From assembly GCF_002813325.1 (NCBI RefSeq), contig NZ_PHUG01000001.1, positions 2,728,001 to 2,792,000 on the forward strand: a stretch of 64,000 nucleotides of DNA, given 5' to 3'. Positions 1 through 8,757 of this stretch are shown here, one piece after another. The stretch's first letter is position 1. Every line of letters begins with the position of its first letter. This DNA is from Janthinobacterium sp. 64 (GTDB taxonomy: Bacteria; Pseudomonadota; Gammaproteobacteria; Burkholderiales; Burkholderiaceae_D). Under the pieces are notes generated by a model, which saw only the letters and a program-made list of their open reading frames with translations, had not been told where the DNA came from and made no database searches. The position numbers and the translations under genes are program-made.

Positions 1-295
1 GCATGTCGGGCACCAGCGTGCATTGCGCGGGGCGCGCGCTTTTTACGACTTGCAGAAATTCCGCCGCCGGATAGCCCTCGACATTCAGCTCGCGCCCCCG
101 CTCCGCGCACAGGCGCTGCAACGGGGCAACATCATCGTAGCGCGCATGGCGCTGATCCGGACGCGGGTGCAAGGTGATGCCGGCGGCGCCCAGGTCGAGA
201 AAGCGCGCGGAAAACGCCAGCAGGTCGGGGAAGTTGCGGCCGCGCGAATTGCGCAGCAGGGCGATTTTATTGACGTTGACGGAGAGCTGGGTCAT
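1..295 (-). CDS. pdxJ: Pyridoxine 5'-phosphate synthase PdxJ, N-terminal part
   Basis: Reading the minus strand from the ATG at 295 gives about 98 residues beginning MTQLSVNVNKIALLRNSRG; the rest lies beyond the left edge. The sequence contains the family signatures HPRPDQRH and NVEGYP. PdxJ is a cytosolic TIM-barrel enzyme that condenses 1-deoxyxylulose 5-phosphate with 3-amino-2-oxopropyl phosphate to make pyridoxine 5'-phosphate in vitamin B6 synthesis. The N-terminal Asn and the Arg/His of the HPRPDQRH segment are part of the active site in known PdxJ proteins. Only the first 40 percent or so of the gene is visible, so nothing can be said about its 3' end. Confidence 0.93.
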   Translation of the reverse strand, partial: MTQLSVNVNKIALLRNSRGRNFPDLLAFSARFLDLGAAGITLHPRPDQRHARYDDVAPLQRLCAERGRELNVEGYPAAEFLQVVKSARPAQCTLVPDM

Positions 296-420
296 GAGCA
301 GGAGTGAAGTAAGGGTGACAGGTCTGGCAGCGATTGTAGCGGATCGCCCGCGCAGGGCACCGCCAACCGAACTCATCGCTACGTGCTACGATGCAAGACA
401 AGTTCCTTTCAATACATACC

Positions 421-1134
421 ATGACCTACCAGCTATTCCTGTTTGACCTGGACGATACCCTGCTCGACTTCCGGGCGTCCGAAAAACGCTCCTTCCTGCA
501 CACCATGCACGAACTGGGCTTGCGCGACAGCATCGACGCGCTGTTCACCCAATACCAGGCGATCAACGTCGACCTGTGGAGACGTTTCGAAACGGGTGAC
601 GTCACCAAGGATTTCCTGAAAGTGGAACGCTTCCGCAAGACGTTTGCGCTGAACGGCATCGCCATCGACTCGGAACTGGCCAGCCGTTTATATCTGGACT
701 CACTGCCGGACACGGTCGTGCTCATCGATGGCGCCAAACAAGTGTGCGAAACGCTGTCGCGCATCGGCGAAGTGGGCATCATCACCAATGGCGTCGAGTC
801 CATCCAGAACCGCCGCATCGCCGCATCGGGCCTAAGCGACTACATCTCCTTCGTCGCCACCTCGGAAGCGTGCGGCCACGCCAAGCCGGACGTGCGCTTC
901 TTCGAATACGCCGCCAACATGGCGCGCGCATTCAGCAAATATACAAGCATCATCATCGGCGACCGCCTGGACGCCGACATCCTCGGCGCCAACCGCTACG
1001 GCATAGCCAGCTGCTGGTTCAACCCGGACAGCATGGCCAATACCTCGGCCGCCATCCCCACCTGTGAAGTGGCCAGTCTGCATGACATCGTGCCAGCGCT
1101 GGGCATGATGCCGGTCAACTTGAAACAGGCTTGA
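421..1134 (+). CDS. YjjG-family noncanonical pyrimidine nucleotidase (HAD phosphatase)
   Basis: This 237-residue protein belongs to the haloacid dehalogenase superfamily. Motif I is FDLDDT with nucleophile D9 and acid D11. The Thr motif sits in the IITNG segment, the Lys motif in HAKPD, and the acidic motif IV in IIGDRLDADI. A helical cap follows motif I, as in YjjG, which dephosphorylates noncanonical pyrimidine nucleotides and helps keep them out of DNA. An upstream in-frame ATG at 391 would add ten residues, but the protein family starts right at the motif-I strand, so 421 is preferred. It is divergent from pdxJ with about 125 bases between them. The family assignment is firm; the substrate is inferred. 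Confidence 0.82.
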   Translation: MTYQLFLFDLDDTLLDFRASEKRSFLHTMHELGLRDSIDALFTQYQAINVDLWRRFETGDVTKDFLKVERFRKTFALNGIAIDSELASRLYLDSLPDTVVLIDGAKQVCETLSRIGEVGIITNGVESIQNRRIAASGLSDYISFVATSEACGHAKPDVRFFEYAANMARAFSKYTSIIIGDRLDADILGANRYGIASCWFNPDSMANTSAAIPTCEVASLHDIVPALGMMPVNLKQA

Positions 1135-1230
1135 TCGCCAACAAGCACACCACCTGAAATACGCTGGCAGCGGCACGAAACATGCCGCCGTTCGCGTACC
1201 ATCAGGATTCGTCCATCCTGGTGCCAGCCC

Positions 1231-1707
1231 ATGCCTTCCTTCACAGTCCTGCTCGCCATCGCGGCCTTGATCCTGTTCTTTGCCATGCTGGCCACTCGCC
1301 AGGCGGCCAAGTCGCGCAAGCCGCTGAGGCTGCACAGAAAACCCGTGATGACGGCGCGCGAGCAGCAGATGTACCATCTGCTGCAGACGGCATTGCCGGA
1401 ATGCACGGTGCTGGCGCAAGTGGCGTTTTCCGCGCTGGTGACGGCGAAAGGATGGGCCAACAGAAACCGTTTCGACCGCAAGGTGGCCGATTTTGTTCTG
1501 TGCAGCCAGCAACTGCACGTCATCGCCGTCGTCGAACTCGACGACGGCAGCCACGCCGGCCGCAAACGCCAGGACAAGGAGCGCGACGCCATGCTCAGGC
1601 TGGCCGGCTACGTGACCTTGCGTTATGCCAACTTCCCCACGCAGCAGACGCTGCGCGCCGATGTCGAACAACTGCTACTGAAAAAAGCCGGCGTCGTATC
1701 TGCCTGA
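1231..1707 (+). CDS. DUF2726 membrane-anchored protein
   Basis: The protein has 158 residues. Residues 4-22 form a hydrophobic N-terminal anchor, followed by a basic stretch and a DUF2726-type domain. The domain carries the DRKVADFVLC strand and the VVELDDGSH strand, which resemble the D...ExD core of restriction-endonuclease-like folds. It probably sits on the cytoplasmic face of the inner membrane. No function is known for the family, and a nuclease activity would be inference from fold resemblance only. It ends 16 bases before the converging FKBP gene. Confidence 0.72.
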   Translation: MPSFTVLLAIAALILFFAMLATRQAAKSRKPLRLHRKPVMTAREQQMYHLLQTALPECTVLAQVAFSALVTAKGWANRNRFDRKVADFVLCSQQLHVIAVVELDDGSHAGRKRQDKERDAMLRLAGYVTLRYANFPTQQTLRADVEQLLLKKAGVVSA

Positions 1708-1723
1708 TGTGACCATCCAGGCA

Positions 1724-2059
1724 TCAATCGCGCGTCAGCACTTCCAGCAACTCAATCTCGAAGATCAAATTGGAATGCGGCGGAATCAACCCCACCTGCC
1801 GCTCGCCATACGCCAGCGCCGCCGGCACCCACAGCTTGCGCGTGCCACCGACCTGCATGCCGTGCAAACCCAAAATCCAGCCCTGGATGACCTTGTTATT
1901 GCTCAACACGCAGCGAAAAGGCTCGCCCCGCTTGTGCGACGAATCAAACTCCGTCCCATCTTCCAGCCAGCCCCGGTAATGCGCCGTGATCAGCGCGCCG
2001 CGCGCCGCCGCCTTGCCATCACCGACCACGATATCTTCGATCTTCACTTCAGCCGTCAT
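1724..2059 (-). CDS. FKBP-type peptidyl-prolyl cis-trans isomerase
   Basis: The protein is a single FKBP domain of 111 residues. The order GALITAHYRGWLEDGTEFDSS, then VIQGWILGLHGM, GGTRKLWVPAALAYGER and NLIFEIELLEV matches the FKBP core, including the Tyr, Phe-Asp, Val-Ile-Trp and Tyr residues that line the proline-binding pocket. It lacks a signal peptide and a chaperone insert, so it should act in the cytosol on protein folding. A start 69 bases further upstream is possible, but the ATG at 2059 has a GGAACGAG ribosome site and gives the normal family start. It is a stand-alone gene converging with the DUF2726 gene. Confidence 0.9.
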   Translation of the reverse strand: MTAEVKIEDIVVGDGKAAARGALITAHYRGWLEDGTEFDSSHKRGEPFRCVLSNNKVIQGWILGLHGMQVGGTRKLWVPAALAYGERQVGLIPPHSNLIFEIELLEVLTRD

Positions 2060-2109
2060 CTCGTTCCATCCCTCATCAATCGCAATGCCGCAATTGTACG
2101 GCAGCATGC

Positions 2110-2140
2110 AAAAAGCCCCGGCAGTCACCCGCCGGGGCTT
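2110..2140 (-). terminator. Rho-independent terminator after the tRNA
   Basis: On the minus strand a nine-base GC-rich stem (AGCCCCGGC with its complement, 2114-2122 and 2131-2139) closes an eight-base loop and is followed by five T residues. It lies just past the 3' end of the tRNA gene and should end that transcript. A weaker T-rich run on the other side could let it work in both directions. Confidence 0.75.
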
Positions 2141-2160
2141 GTTCTATTATTGCTCAATTC

Positions 2161-2239
<79 letters not shown>

Positions 2240-2306
2240 GGGGGACTGCGGCGTGGCGGCGCTGTTGATGCCCGCCTCGCGCGGCCGTTTTGGAAACGGA
2301 CACGCG

Positions 2307-2335
2307 AGGATAGGGGTATCAGGGGCGTACGTCAA
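2307..2335 (-). promoter_or_regulatory. Sigma-70 promoter of the tRNA gene
   Basis: On the minus strand a TTGACG -35 box (2330-2335) and a TATCCT -10 box (2307-2312) are separated by exactly 17 bases. They lie between the rpoD stop codon and the tRNA, giving a leader of roughly 60 bases. The GC-rich stretch after the -10 box suits a stringently controlled stable-RNA promoter. Confidence 0.65.
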
Positions 2336-2348
2336 GCCCTATTGGCTT

Positions 2349-4589
2349 CTAGTTGCCTTCCAAGAAGCTTTTCAGCTTGTCGGAGCGCGATGGGTGGCGC
2401 AGCTTGCGCAGCGCCTTGGCTTCGATCTGGCGGATGCGCTCGCGCGTCACGTCAAATTGCTTGCCCACTTCTTCCAGCGTGTGGTCGGTGGACATTTCGA
2501 TGCCGAAACGCATGCGCAGCACTTTCGCTTCGCGTGGCGTCAGGGAATCGAGCACGTCCTTGACCACGCCCCGCATGGACGCATGCAGCGCTGCGTCGGC
2601 CGGCGCCAGGGTGTTGTTGTCCTCGATGAAGTCGCCCAGGTGGGAGTCGTCGTCGTCGCCGATCGGCGTTTCCATCGAGATCGGTTCCTTGGCGATTTTC
2701 ATGATCTTGCGGATCTTGTCCTCGGGCATCTCCATCTTGATCGCCAGGGTGGCCGGATCGGGTTCCGCGCCCGTTTCCTGCAGGATCTGGCGCGAGATGC
2801 GGTTCATCTTGTTGATCGTCTCGATCATGTGCACGGGAATGCGGATCGTGCGCGCCTGGTCGGCGATCGAGCGCGTGATGGCCTGGCGGATCCACCAGGT
2901 GGCATACGTCGAGAACTTGTAGCCGCGGCGGTACTCGAACTTGTCGACGGCCTTCATCAGGCCGATGTTGCCTTCCTGGATCAGATCGAGGAATTGCAGG
3001 CCGCGGTTCGTGTATTTCTTGGCGATCGAAATAACCAGGCGCAAGTTGGCCTCCGTCATTTCGCGCTTGGCCTTGCGCGCCTTCATTTCACCGGCCGCCA
3101 TCTGACGGTTGATGTTGCGCAAGTCTGGCAGCGGCAGCACAACCCGCGCCTGCAGGTCGATCAGGCGTTGCTGCAGTTCCTTGACGGTCGGAATGTTGCG
3201 GCCCAGGATGGCGCTGTACGCGTGTCCTGCGTTGACTTCGCCATCGACCCAGTCGAGGTTGGTTTCATTGCCCGGGAAGACCTTGATGAAGTGGGCGCGC
3301 GGCATGCCGCAGCGGTTCACTGCCACGTCGAGGATCTGCTTCTCGATGTGGCGCACCTCGTCGACCTGGCCGCGCAGGGTGTCGCACAGCTTTTCCACGA
3401 CCTTGGCCGTGAAGCGGATGCCCAGCAATTCTTGCGAAATGGCTTCTTGCGCCTTGGCGTAGGGCTTGGAGTTGTAGCCTTCTTTTTCGAAAGCGCGGCG
3501 CATCTTGTCGAACTGCTGCGAAATGACGGCGAATTTTTCCAGCGCCGTGCGTTTCAGGGTTTCCAGCTGCTCGGCGGAGAAGCCGGCCGCGCCCGAAGCG
3601 CTCGCTTCTTCTTCCTCTTCTTCTTCCTCTTCTTCCGCTTCGCCTTCTTCCTCGTCTTCTTCGACGGGGGCGGCGACGACAGGCGCGGCGGCGACCGGCT
3701 CATTTTCATCGACGAGGCCGTCGACGATTTCGTCGATCTTGATCTCTTCGTTGGCGATGCGGTCGGCGGCGGCGATGATCTCGGCGATCGTCACAGGACA
3801 GGCGGAAATGGCCTGGATCATGTCTTTCAAGCCATCTTCGATGCGCTTGGCAATTTCGATCTCGCCTTCGCGCGTCAGCAGCTCGACCGAGCCCATTTCA
3901 CGCATGTACATGCGCACGGGATCGGTGGTGCGGCCGAAATCGGAATCGACGGTCGACAATGCGGCCTCGGCCGCCGCTTCCGCCTCGTCGTCGCTGGTGA
4001 CGACGGCAACGTTATCGGACAGCAACAACGTTTCCGCATCGGGCGCGTGTTCGTAGACGGCGATGCCCATGTCATTGAAGGTACCGATGATGCCTTCGAT
4101 GGCTTCCGGATCGACGATGTTTTCAGGCAAGTGATCGTTGATTTCCGCGTAGGTCAGGAAACCGCGTTCCTTGCCGAACTTGATCAGGGTCTTGAGTTTC
4201 TGGCGCCGGCGCTCGAGTTCTTCCTCGCTCGCTTCCGTGTCGGACGAGAAGGCGTCTTTCAGCAGCGCGCGCTCTTTTGCCTTGCGGTCCTTGGCCTTGG
4301 CCTTGTCGACGGCCTTCAGTTCGGCCCGCTCGACGGCGTTCAGGGCGGCGACTTCATCATTTTCTGGCTGAAATTCTTTTGGCTTGCGGCCGCGGCGGCC
4401 TGGCACTTTTACCGAAGGCAAGACATAACCGGACGTATCGATCGCGGCCAGGGTGGCGGCGTCGGTGGTCTGGCTGACCACGGGCGCGCTGGTCACGCGC
4501 GCTTCTGGCCGGTCGAGCGCCTTTTCGGCTTTCGTGGTAACTTTAGTGGGCTTTGCAGCCGCTTTGGATTCGGGTTTCTTGATTGGCAC
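2349..4589 (-). CDS. rpoD: RNA polymerase primary sigma factor RpoD (sigma-70)
   Basis: The protein has 746 residues. After a basic N-terminal tail ([16 protein letters not shown]) comes region 1.1, then a long non-conserved region with an almost pure Glu run. Region 2 contains [21 protein letters not shown], the -10 recognition helix and [13 protein letters not shown]. Regions 3 and 4 end in the [20 protein letters not shown] helix-turn-helix that reads the -35 box. It directs RNA polymerase to housekeeping promoters. The start codon is GTG at 4589; an in-frame TAA 15 bases upstream rules out a longer form. It follows dnaG on the same strand but is separated by a 464-base leader with its own promoter. 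Confidence 0.98.
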   Translation of the reverse strand: MPIKKPESKAAAKPTKVTTKAEKALDRPEARVTSAPVVSQTTDAATLAAIDTSGYVLPSVKVPGRRGRKPKEFQPENDEVAALNAVERAELKAVDKAKAKDRKAKERALLKDAFSSDTEASEEELERRRQKLKTLIKFGKERGFLTYAEINDHLPENIVDPEAIEGIIGTFNDMGIAVYEHAPDAETLLLSDNVAVVTSDDEAEAAAEAALSTVDSDFGRTTDPVRMYMREMGSVELLTREGEIEIAKRIEDGLKDMIQAISACPVTIAEIIAAADRIANEEIKIDEIVDGLVDENEPVAAAPVVAAPVEEDEEEGEAEEEEEEEEEEASASGAAGFSAEQLETLKRTALEKFAVISQQFDKMRRAFEKEGYNSKPYAKAQEAISQELLGIRFTAKVVEKLCDTLRGQVDEVRHIEKQILDVAVNRCGMPRAHFIKVFPGNETNLDWVDGEVNAGHAYSAILGRNIPTVKELQQRLIDLQARVVLPLPDLRNINRQMAAGEMKARKAKREMTEANLRLVISIAKKYTNRGLQFLDLIQEGNIGLMKAVDKFEYRRGYKFSTYATWWIRQAITRSIADQARTIRIPVHMIETINKMNRISRQILQETGAEPDPATLAIKMEMPEDKIRKIMKIAKEPISMETPIGDDDDSHLGDFIEDNNTLAPADAALHASMRGVVKDVLDSLTPREAKVLRMRFGIEMSTDHTLEEVGKQFDVTRERIRQIEAKALRKLRHPSRSDKLKSFLEGN

Positions 4590-5053
4590 AGGCGCTTTCG
4601 ATTACACAACGACTTGCTTTACGGTGGATTAGGATAAAGTTTGCTGCCAGTTCCCTGTCTACCTGCGGGAACCACCATCTTCGAACCTGCCGACTACGCA
4701 AATCCGACACTGTTACGTTACTTACACCTCATCGGCCACGATCCGCGGGAAGCGCAGCAATTCCTGTCCACCGGCTGTTGCCAGCCGCCTCGGCAAAAAT
4801 TCCTGCATCGACCGCGTTGGGAGCGAGAGCCTGGCGCGGCTTGCCAGCGTCTGCGAGCCTTGCCCGCAACGCCGAAAGCGCCTGTTGGCCCTGGCTGCCG
4901 ACACGATCCACCGCGCCGATCAAGAGCCTAACTTACTGAAAACAAATACTATTTACGAAACAGAACTAGCTTGCCAAAGCACACAATACTTAGCATTTAA
5001 TTATAGCACGCGAAAAATGTTTTTCCAGTGTGCGCCATACCCTCAGAGCAAGA
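4590..5053 (-). other. Long untranslated leader between dnaG and rpoD
   Basis: This 464-base stretch holds no convincing gene. The plus-strand reading frames here have no ribosome site and no recognisable protein. It contains the extended -10 promoter just after dnaG and would form an rpoD leader of nearly 400 bases. I see no clear terminator or riboswitch fold in it. Confidence 0.55.
5000..5008 (-). promoter_or_regulatory. Extended -10 promoter for rpoD
   Basis: Immediately after the dnaG stop codon, the minus strand reads TGCTATAAT, a perfect -10 hexamer with the TG extension. No good -35 box is present, as expected for an extended -10 promoter. It would let rpoD be expressed independently of dnaG. 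Confidence 0.65.
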
Positions 5054-6850
5054 TTAGCGATTCACCAACTCGGCATCGCGCTCACGCTCCAACTCGCCTT
5101 GCTCCTGCGTGATTTCGCGGTAGCGTACACCAATTTTCTCCGATGGCAAACCCGACGCAAACAATTGCTGCAATTCCGCCTTCAAGGCATTCAATTTGAT
5201 CTCGCGGATGGTGCTTACCAGCCACGACAATTCGCTGTCGTAATCGGATTCCGTGCCGGCCGCGATCTCGCCGATGATCTCGTCGTATTCGCTGCCCAGC
5301 TCCTTCAATTGCTGCGCCAGCGCGGCAAAACTGCCGTGCTCGCCCAGCGCCTGGCCCACGGCCACCAGCTGCCCCAGGCTGTGGGCCGCATCGGGCCCCA
5401 GGTGCTGGAAAGCGGTGAGAGCGGCTTCGTCGATGCGCAGGCTCAGGGGCGGATGCGCGACCAGCATGCGCATGATCTTCAATTCCAGCCCGACAGGCAC
5501 GGGGCGGCCCGATTTCGGCGGCGCGCGGCGCGCCACGGCAACGGGTTTCGCCAGCTCGAACAGGGCTTCGATCTCGGCCGGCGTGGACTGCGTCAGCTGC
5601 GCCAGGCCGCGCACGATCTGCAGGCGCAGGGACGACGGTGCCATCAACTGCAGCAGGGGCTTGGCGTCGAACTGCACGCGGGCGCGCCCTTCCGGTTCCG
5701 ACAAATCATGCTCGCCAGACACTTCTTTCAGCAAAAACTGTGACAGCGGCATGGCTTCATGCACTTGCTGTTCAAACCCCTCGGCGCCGAATTCGCGGAT
5801 ATAGCTGTCCGGATCGTGTTCCGATGGCAGGAACAGGAATTTGATGGTTTTATTGTCCGACACTTGGGCCAGGCTCGCTTCCAGCGCGCGGCGGGCGGCG
5901 CGGCGGCCGGCCTTGTCGCCATCGAAGCTGAAAATCACGTTATCGGTCTGGCGCAGCAGTTTTTGCACGTGGGTGGGCGTGCACGCCGTGCCCAGGGTGG
6001 CTACCGCTTGCGGGAAACCCATCTGCGCCAGCGCCACCACATCCATGTAACCCTCCGTCACCAGCACGTAGCCGGCGTCGCGGATGGCCTGGCGCGCCTC
6101 GAACAGCCCATATAGTTCGAATCCCTTGGAAAACAAGGGGGTTTCTGGCGAGTTCAGGTATTTCGGTTCGCCATGGTCGAGCACGCGGCCGCCAAAGGCG
6201 ATCACTTGCCCTTTGGTATTGCGAATCGGGAACATGATGCGCTCGCGGAAACGGTCATAGCGCTTGCGGTTATTACCCTCTTCATCGACCTTGTCGATCA
6301 CGAGACCGGCCTCGGCCAGGGCCGTCACGTCGTAATCGGGGAAGACGGAACGTAAATTATCCCATCCGCCGGGCGCAAAACCCATGCCGAAGCGAGCGGC
6401 CACTTCGCCCGTCAAGCCCCGGTTTTTGAGGTAGGCGATGGCTTCCGGCGCGTGGCGCAATTGGCCACGGTAGTAATCGCACGCCTGCGTCATGGCGTCG
6501 GACAGGGCCATGCTTTGCGCCTGGATCTGCGCGCGCTGGGCCGGCGGGATCTTGTCATCGGCTTCCGGCACGACCATGCCCACGTTCTGCGCCAGGTCCT
6601 TGACGGCGTCGACAAAGCCCATGCCCGAGTATTCGATCAGAAAGCCGATCGAGGTGCCATGCGCGCCACAGCCGAAGCAGTGATAGAACTGCTTGGTGGG
6701 GCTGACGGTAAAGCTGGGCGATTTTTCACTGTGGAACGGGCACAAGCCCATGAAATTGGCGCCACCTTTTTTCAGTTGCACATAGCGGCCCACGACATCG
6801 ACGATATCGACGCGGTTGAGCAAATCGGAAATGAAGGATTGAGGTATCAC
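5054..6850 (-). CDS. dnaG: DNA primase DnaG
   Basis: The protein has 598 residues, the usual size. The N-terminal zinc-binding domain has the CPFH...CFGCG arrangement (about residues 37-65). The catalytic TOPRIM core follows, with the VTEGYMDVVAL and FSFDGDKAGRRAA motifs that hold the acidic metal ligands. The C-terminal domain binds the replicative helicase DnaB. DnaG makes RNA primers for replication. The start codon is GTG (minus strand GTG ATA CCT). It lies between yqeY and rpoD, the core of the macromolecular-synthesis locus. Confidence 0.97.
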   Translation of the reverse strand: MIPQSFISDLLNRVDIVDVVGRYVQLKKGGANFMGLCPFHSEKSPSFTVSPTKQFYHCFGCGAHGTSIGFLIEYSGMGFVDAVKDLAQNVGMVVPEADDKIPPAQRAQIQAQSMALSDAMTQACDYYRGQLRHAPEAIAYLKNRGLTGEVAARFGMGFAPGGWDNLRSVFPDYDVTALAEAGLVIDKVDEEGNNRKRYDRFRERIMFPIRNTKGQVIAFGGRVLDHGEPKYLNSPETPLFSKGFELYGLFEARQAIRDAGYVLVTEGYMDVVALAQMGFPQAVATLGTACTPTHVQKLLRQTDNVIFSFDGDKAGRRAARRALEASLAQVSDNKTIKFLFLPSEHDPDSYIREFGAEGFEQQVHEAMPLSQFLLKEVSGEHDLSEPEGRARVQFDAKPLLQLMAPSSLRLQIVRGLAQLTQSTPAEIEALFELAKPVAVARRAPPKSGRPVPVGLELKIMRMLVAHPPLSLRIDEAALTAFQHLGPDAAHSLGQLVAVGQALGEHGSFAALAQQLKELGSEYDEIIGEIAAGTESDYDSELSWLVSTIREIKLNALKAELQQLFASGLPSEKIGVRYREITQEQGELERERDAELVNR

Positions 6851-6936
6851 TGGCTAGGGCGGGTGTTGTTATAGGTCAGACTATACTACCGCACGTGGCC
6901 TGAGGTTGAGCCAGGTCAACGTGTGGGCTATTAACA

Positions 6937-6962
6937 GGCTGCCAGCGCGACGGCTGGCAGCC
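6937..6962 (-). terminator. Strong hairpin between yqeY and dnaG
   Basis: GGCTGCCAGC at 6937-6946 pairs perfectly with GCTGGCAGCC at 6953-6962 around a six-base loop, just after the yqeY stop codon. No T-run follows on the minus strand, so it may weaken read-through or protect the yqeY mRNA end rather than act as a full terminator. Confidence 0.5.
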
Positions 6963-6979
6963 CTTGCTACTATTGTTGC

Positions 6980-7432
6980 TTACGCTGCTGGCGTCAGGGC
7001 TTTCTTGACCAAGGCGGACACCACGGTCATGTCGGCGCGACCGGCCAGCTTCGGCTTGACGATGGCCATGACCTTGCCCATGTCTTGCGGACCGGCGGCG
7101 CCCGAGGCGGCCACGGCGGCAGCCACTTCGGCCGCCACTTCTTCATCCGACAGGCCGGCAGGCATGTAGCCCGCCAGGTGCACCAGTTCGGCTTTTTCAA
7201 TGTCGGCCAGGTCGGCACGGCCACCGGCTTCGAACTGGGTGATCGAATCCTTGCGCTGCTTGATCATCTTTTCCACGATGGCCGTCACGTGGGCATCCGT
7301 CAATTCGATGCGCTCGTCGACTTCCTTGCGCTTGATTTCTGCCAGCAACAGGCGAATCGTGCCCAGCTTGCCCGCTTCCTTGGCGCGCATGGCGTTTTTC
7401 ATGTCTTCGGTAATTTGTTCTTTCAAGCTCAT
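6980..7432 (-). CDS. yqeY: YqeY (GatB/YqeY domain protein)
   Basis: The protein has 150 residues, starting MSLKEQITEDMKNAMRAKEAGKL. It is a stand-alone version of the tRNA-binding helical domain found at the C-terminus of GatB, the amidotransferase subunit that makes Gln-tRNA or Asn-tRNA. The role of free YqeY proteins is unsettled. A longer in-frame start at 7501 is possible, but the ATG at 7432 matches the family. Its place between rpsU and dnaG is a common arrangement, which fits a role linked to translation or growth. Confidence 0.88.
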   Translation of the reverse strand: MSLKEQITEDMKNAMRAKEAGKLGTIRLLLAEIKRKEVDERIELTDAHVTAIVEKMIKQRKDSITQFEAGGRADLADIEKAELVHLAGYMPAGLSDEEVAAEVAAAVAASGAAGPQDMGKVMAIVKPKLAGRADMTVVSALVKKALTPAA

Positions 7433-7508
7433 GGCAATCCTCGTGTTGGTAAGTGGTAATGGGGCTCGATGCTCGTGCGCGCAGGCCAAGCAGGCAGCCA
7501 CAAAAGCG

Positions 7509-7537
7509 AAAACCCGCTGCGGCGAACCGGAGCGGGT
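7509..7537 (-). terminator. Hairpin terminator after rpsU
   Basis: ACCCGCT (7512-7518) pairs with AGCGGGT (7531-7537). On the minus strand the stem is followed by TTTTCGCTTTTG, a moderate T-tract. It lies about 100 bases past the rpsU stop codon and before yqeY, so it probably attenuates rather than fully blocks read-through into yqeY-dnaG. Confidence 0.55.
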
Positions 7538-7633
7538 ATGCGACTCATCTGAAGTATCACTCCAGGCGAATCAAAACAAAACCCGTGGCGAACAATGCGC
7601 CGAACTACCCGGGTTGGTTCTGACTGAACAGTC

Positions 7634-7846
7634 TTAGAATAATTTTTTCGGCAGTTGTTGGCTGCGGATGCGTTTGTAATGACGCTTGACAGCAGCTGCC
7701 AGCTTGCGCTTGCGCTCAGCTGTTGGCTTTTCGTAGAATTCGCGTGCGCGCAATTCGGTCAGCAGACCCGTTTTTTCGATGGTGCGTTTGAAGCGACGCA
7801 TTGCGACTTCGAACGGCTCGTTTTCTTTAAGGCGAATAGTGGTCAT
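7634..7846 (-). CDS. rpsU: Small ribosomal subunit protein bS21
   Basis: This 70-residue, highly basic protein starts [21 protein letters not shown] and has the Arg/Lys-rich helical C-terminus [17 protein letters not shown]. It is full length for bS21, which binds near the 3' end of 16S rRNA and helps initiation. It is the first gene of the rpsU-yqeY-dnaG-rpoD block on this strand. Confidence 0.98.
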   Translation of the reverse strand: MTTIRLKENEPFEVAMRRFKRTIEKTGLLTELRAREFYEKPTAERKRKLAAAVKRHYKRIRSQQLPKKLF

Positions 7847-7887
7847 GTAAAATTCAAACCGTTGAGGTGGTGTATAGGAAGAGATAG

Positions 7888-7896
7888 ATAGTAGCA
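7888..7896 (-). promoter_or_regulatory. Extended -10 promoter of rpsU
   Basis: The minus strand reads TGCTACTAT about 42 bases upstream of the rpsU start codon. This is an extended -10 element without a good -35 box, the same style as the rpoD promoter. Confidence 0.5.
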
Positions 7897-8001
7897 GCTT
7901 TTATGCGGAAAGGGAAGCCCCTCCCCCACTTGCGTGCGGCATGTCGCCTGAGATTGCCGCCCGGCTGTGGCGTAAACCACGCATCCGGACGGCAGGATCG
8001 C

Positions 8002-8607
8002 TTAAACGGCCATCTTGCGGCGGCGCGCCATGAAACCCAGCAGACCCAGGCCAGCCAGCAGCATGGCATACGTGCCGGGTTCCGGCACGGCGCTGACATT
8101 CATGCTGACGCCGTCCAGGAAAGCCGAGGTATCGCGGGCATTGCCCGGATTGGTGCCGGCAAAGCTCAAGGTATGGCTGCCTGCGCCGATATTGAGTGCG
8201 TTCACATTGAAGCTGGTCCAGCCCGTGCTGCTCACGCCATACTGGCCCAGCTGCGTGCCGTCCAGACTGACCGTCACGGACTGCCCCTGGTCGTAACCAG
8301 GGCGCAGCGCCAGGTTGAAGGCAAAGGTGTAATTGGCCGCGCCTGCGCTGACGAAGCTTTGCGAGACCGATGCCGTGTTTTGCAGGAAGGCAAAGGCATT
8401 TCCCTCTTGCGCCACGCCATTCCATGCCGTATAGCTGGCCGACACGCCGGCTCTGCCCGTGAAGCTCCAGCCCGGCGCCACGTCGCCATAGACATAGCCG
8501 CCACCGACGGTATTGTTTTCAAAACCGCCATTGCTCAGCACGGGCGTGCTGGCAAAGGCGCTGGTGCTGAGCAGGGCAACTGCAGCGGCGGCGATCAGGC
8601 GTTTCAT
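8002..8607 (-). CDS. PEP-CTERM sorting domain protein, secreted
   Basis: The protein has 201 residues. It has a signal peptide (MKRLIAAAAVALLSTSAFA, cleaved near residue 19) and a beta-rich middle that looks like a small carbohydrate-binding or jelly-roll domain (GGFENNTV, WSFTG, SFAGTNPG). The C-terminal tail is VPEPGTYAMLLAGLGLLG followed by ARRRK. That tail is the PEP-CTERM signal: a VPEP box, a hydrophobic helix and a basic end, which exosortase cleaves as the protein reaches the surface, often with exopolysaccharide. No exosortase lies in this window. The exact role is unknown. Confidence 0.88.
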   Translation of the reverse strand: MKRLIAAAAVALLSTSAFASTPVLSNGGFENNTVGGGYVYGDVAPGWSFTGRAGVSASYTAWNGVAQEGNAFAFLQNTASVSQSFVSAGAANYTFAFNLALRPGYDQGQSVTVSLDGTQLGQYGVSSTGWTSFNVNALNIGAGSHTLSFAGTNPGNARDTSAFLDGVSMNVSAVPEPGTYAMLLAGLGLLGFMARRRKMAV

Positions 8608-8639
8608 GGTGACTCCAGGGTAATGTTTATTTAATTGCC

Positions 8640-8668
8640 ATCAGACACAAAAAATATCTGGAAGTCAA
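8640..8668 (-). promoter_or_regulatory. Sigma-70 promoter of the PEP-CTERM gene
   Basis: On the minus strand a TTGACT -35 box (8663-8668) and a TCTGAT -10 box (8640-8645) are 17 bases apart, about 32 bases before the start codon. Confidence 0.5.
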
Positions 8669-8757
8669 TTTACATGCCAAGTATTCAACACCGTTTCATT
8701 GAAGTCAAGAAAATTATCACCTGCGGTCACAAACTGCGGCCACGCAACAACCAAGTA

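Noticed and set aside
2253..4637. Long plus-strand reading frame antisense to rpoD
   Set aside because: It mirrors the rpoD codons in GC-rich DNA, has no ribosome site and no recognisable domain, while rpoD is certain.
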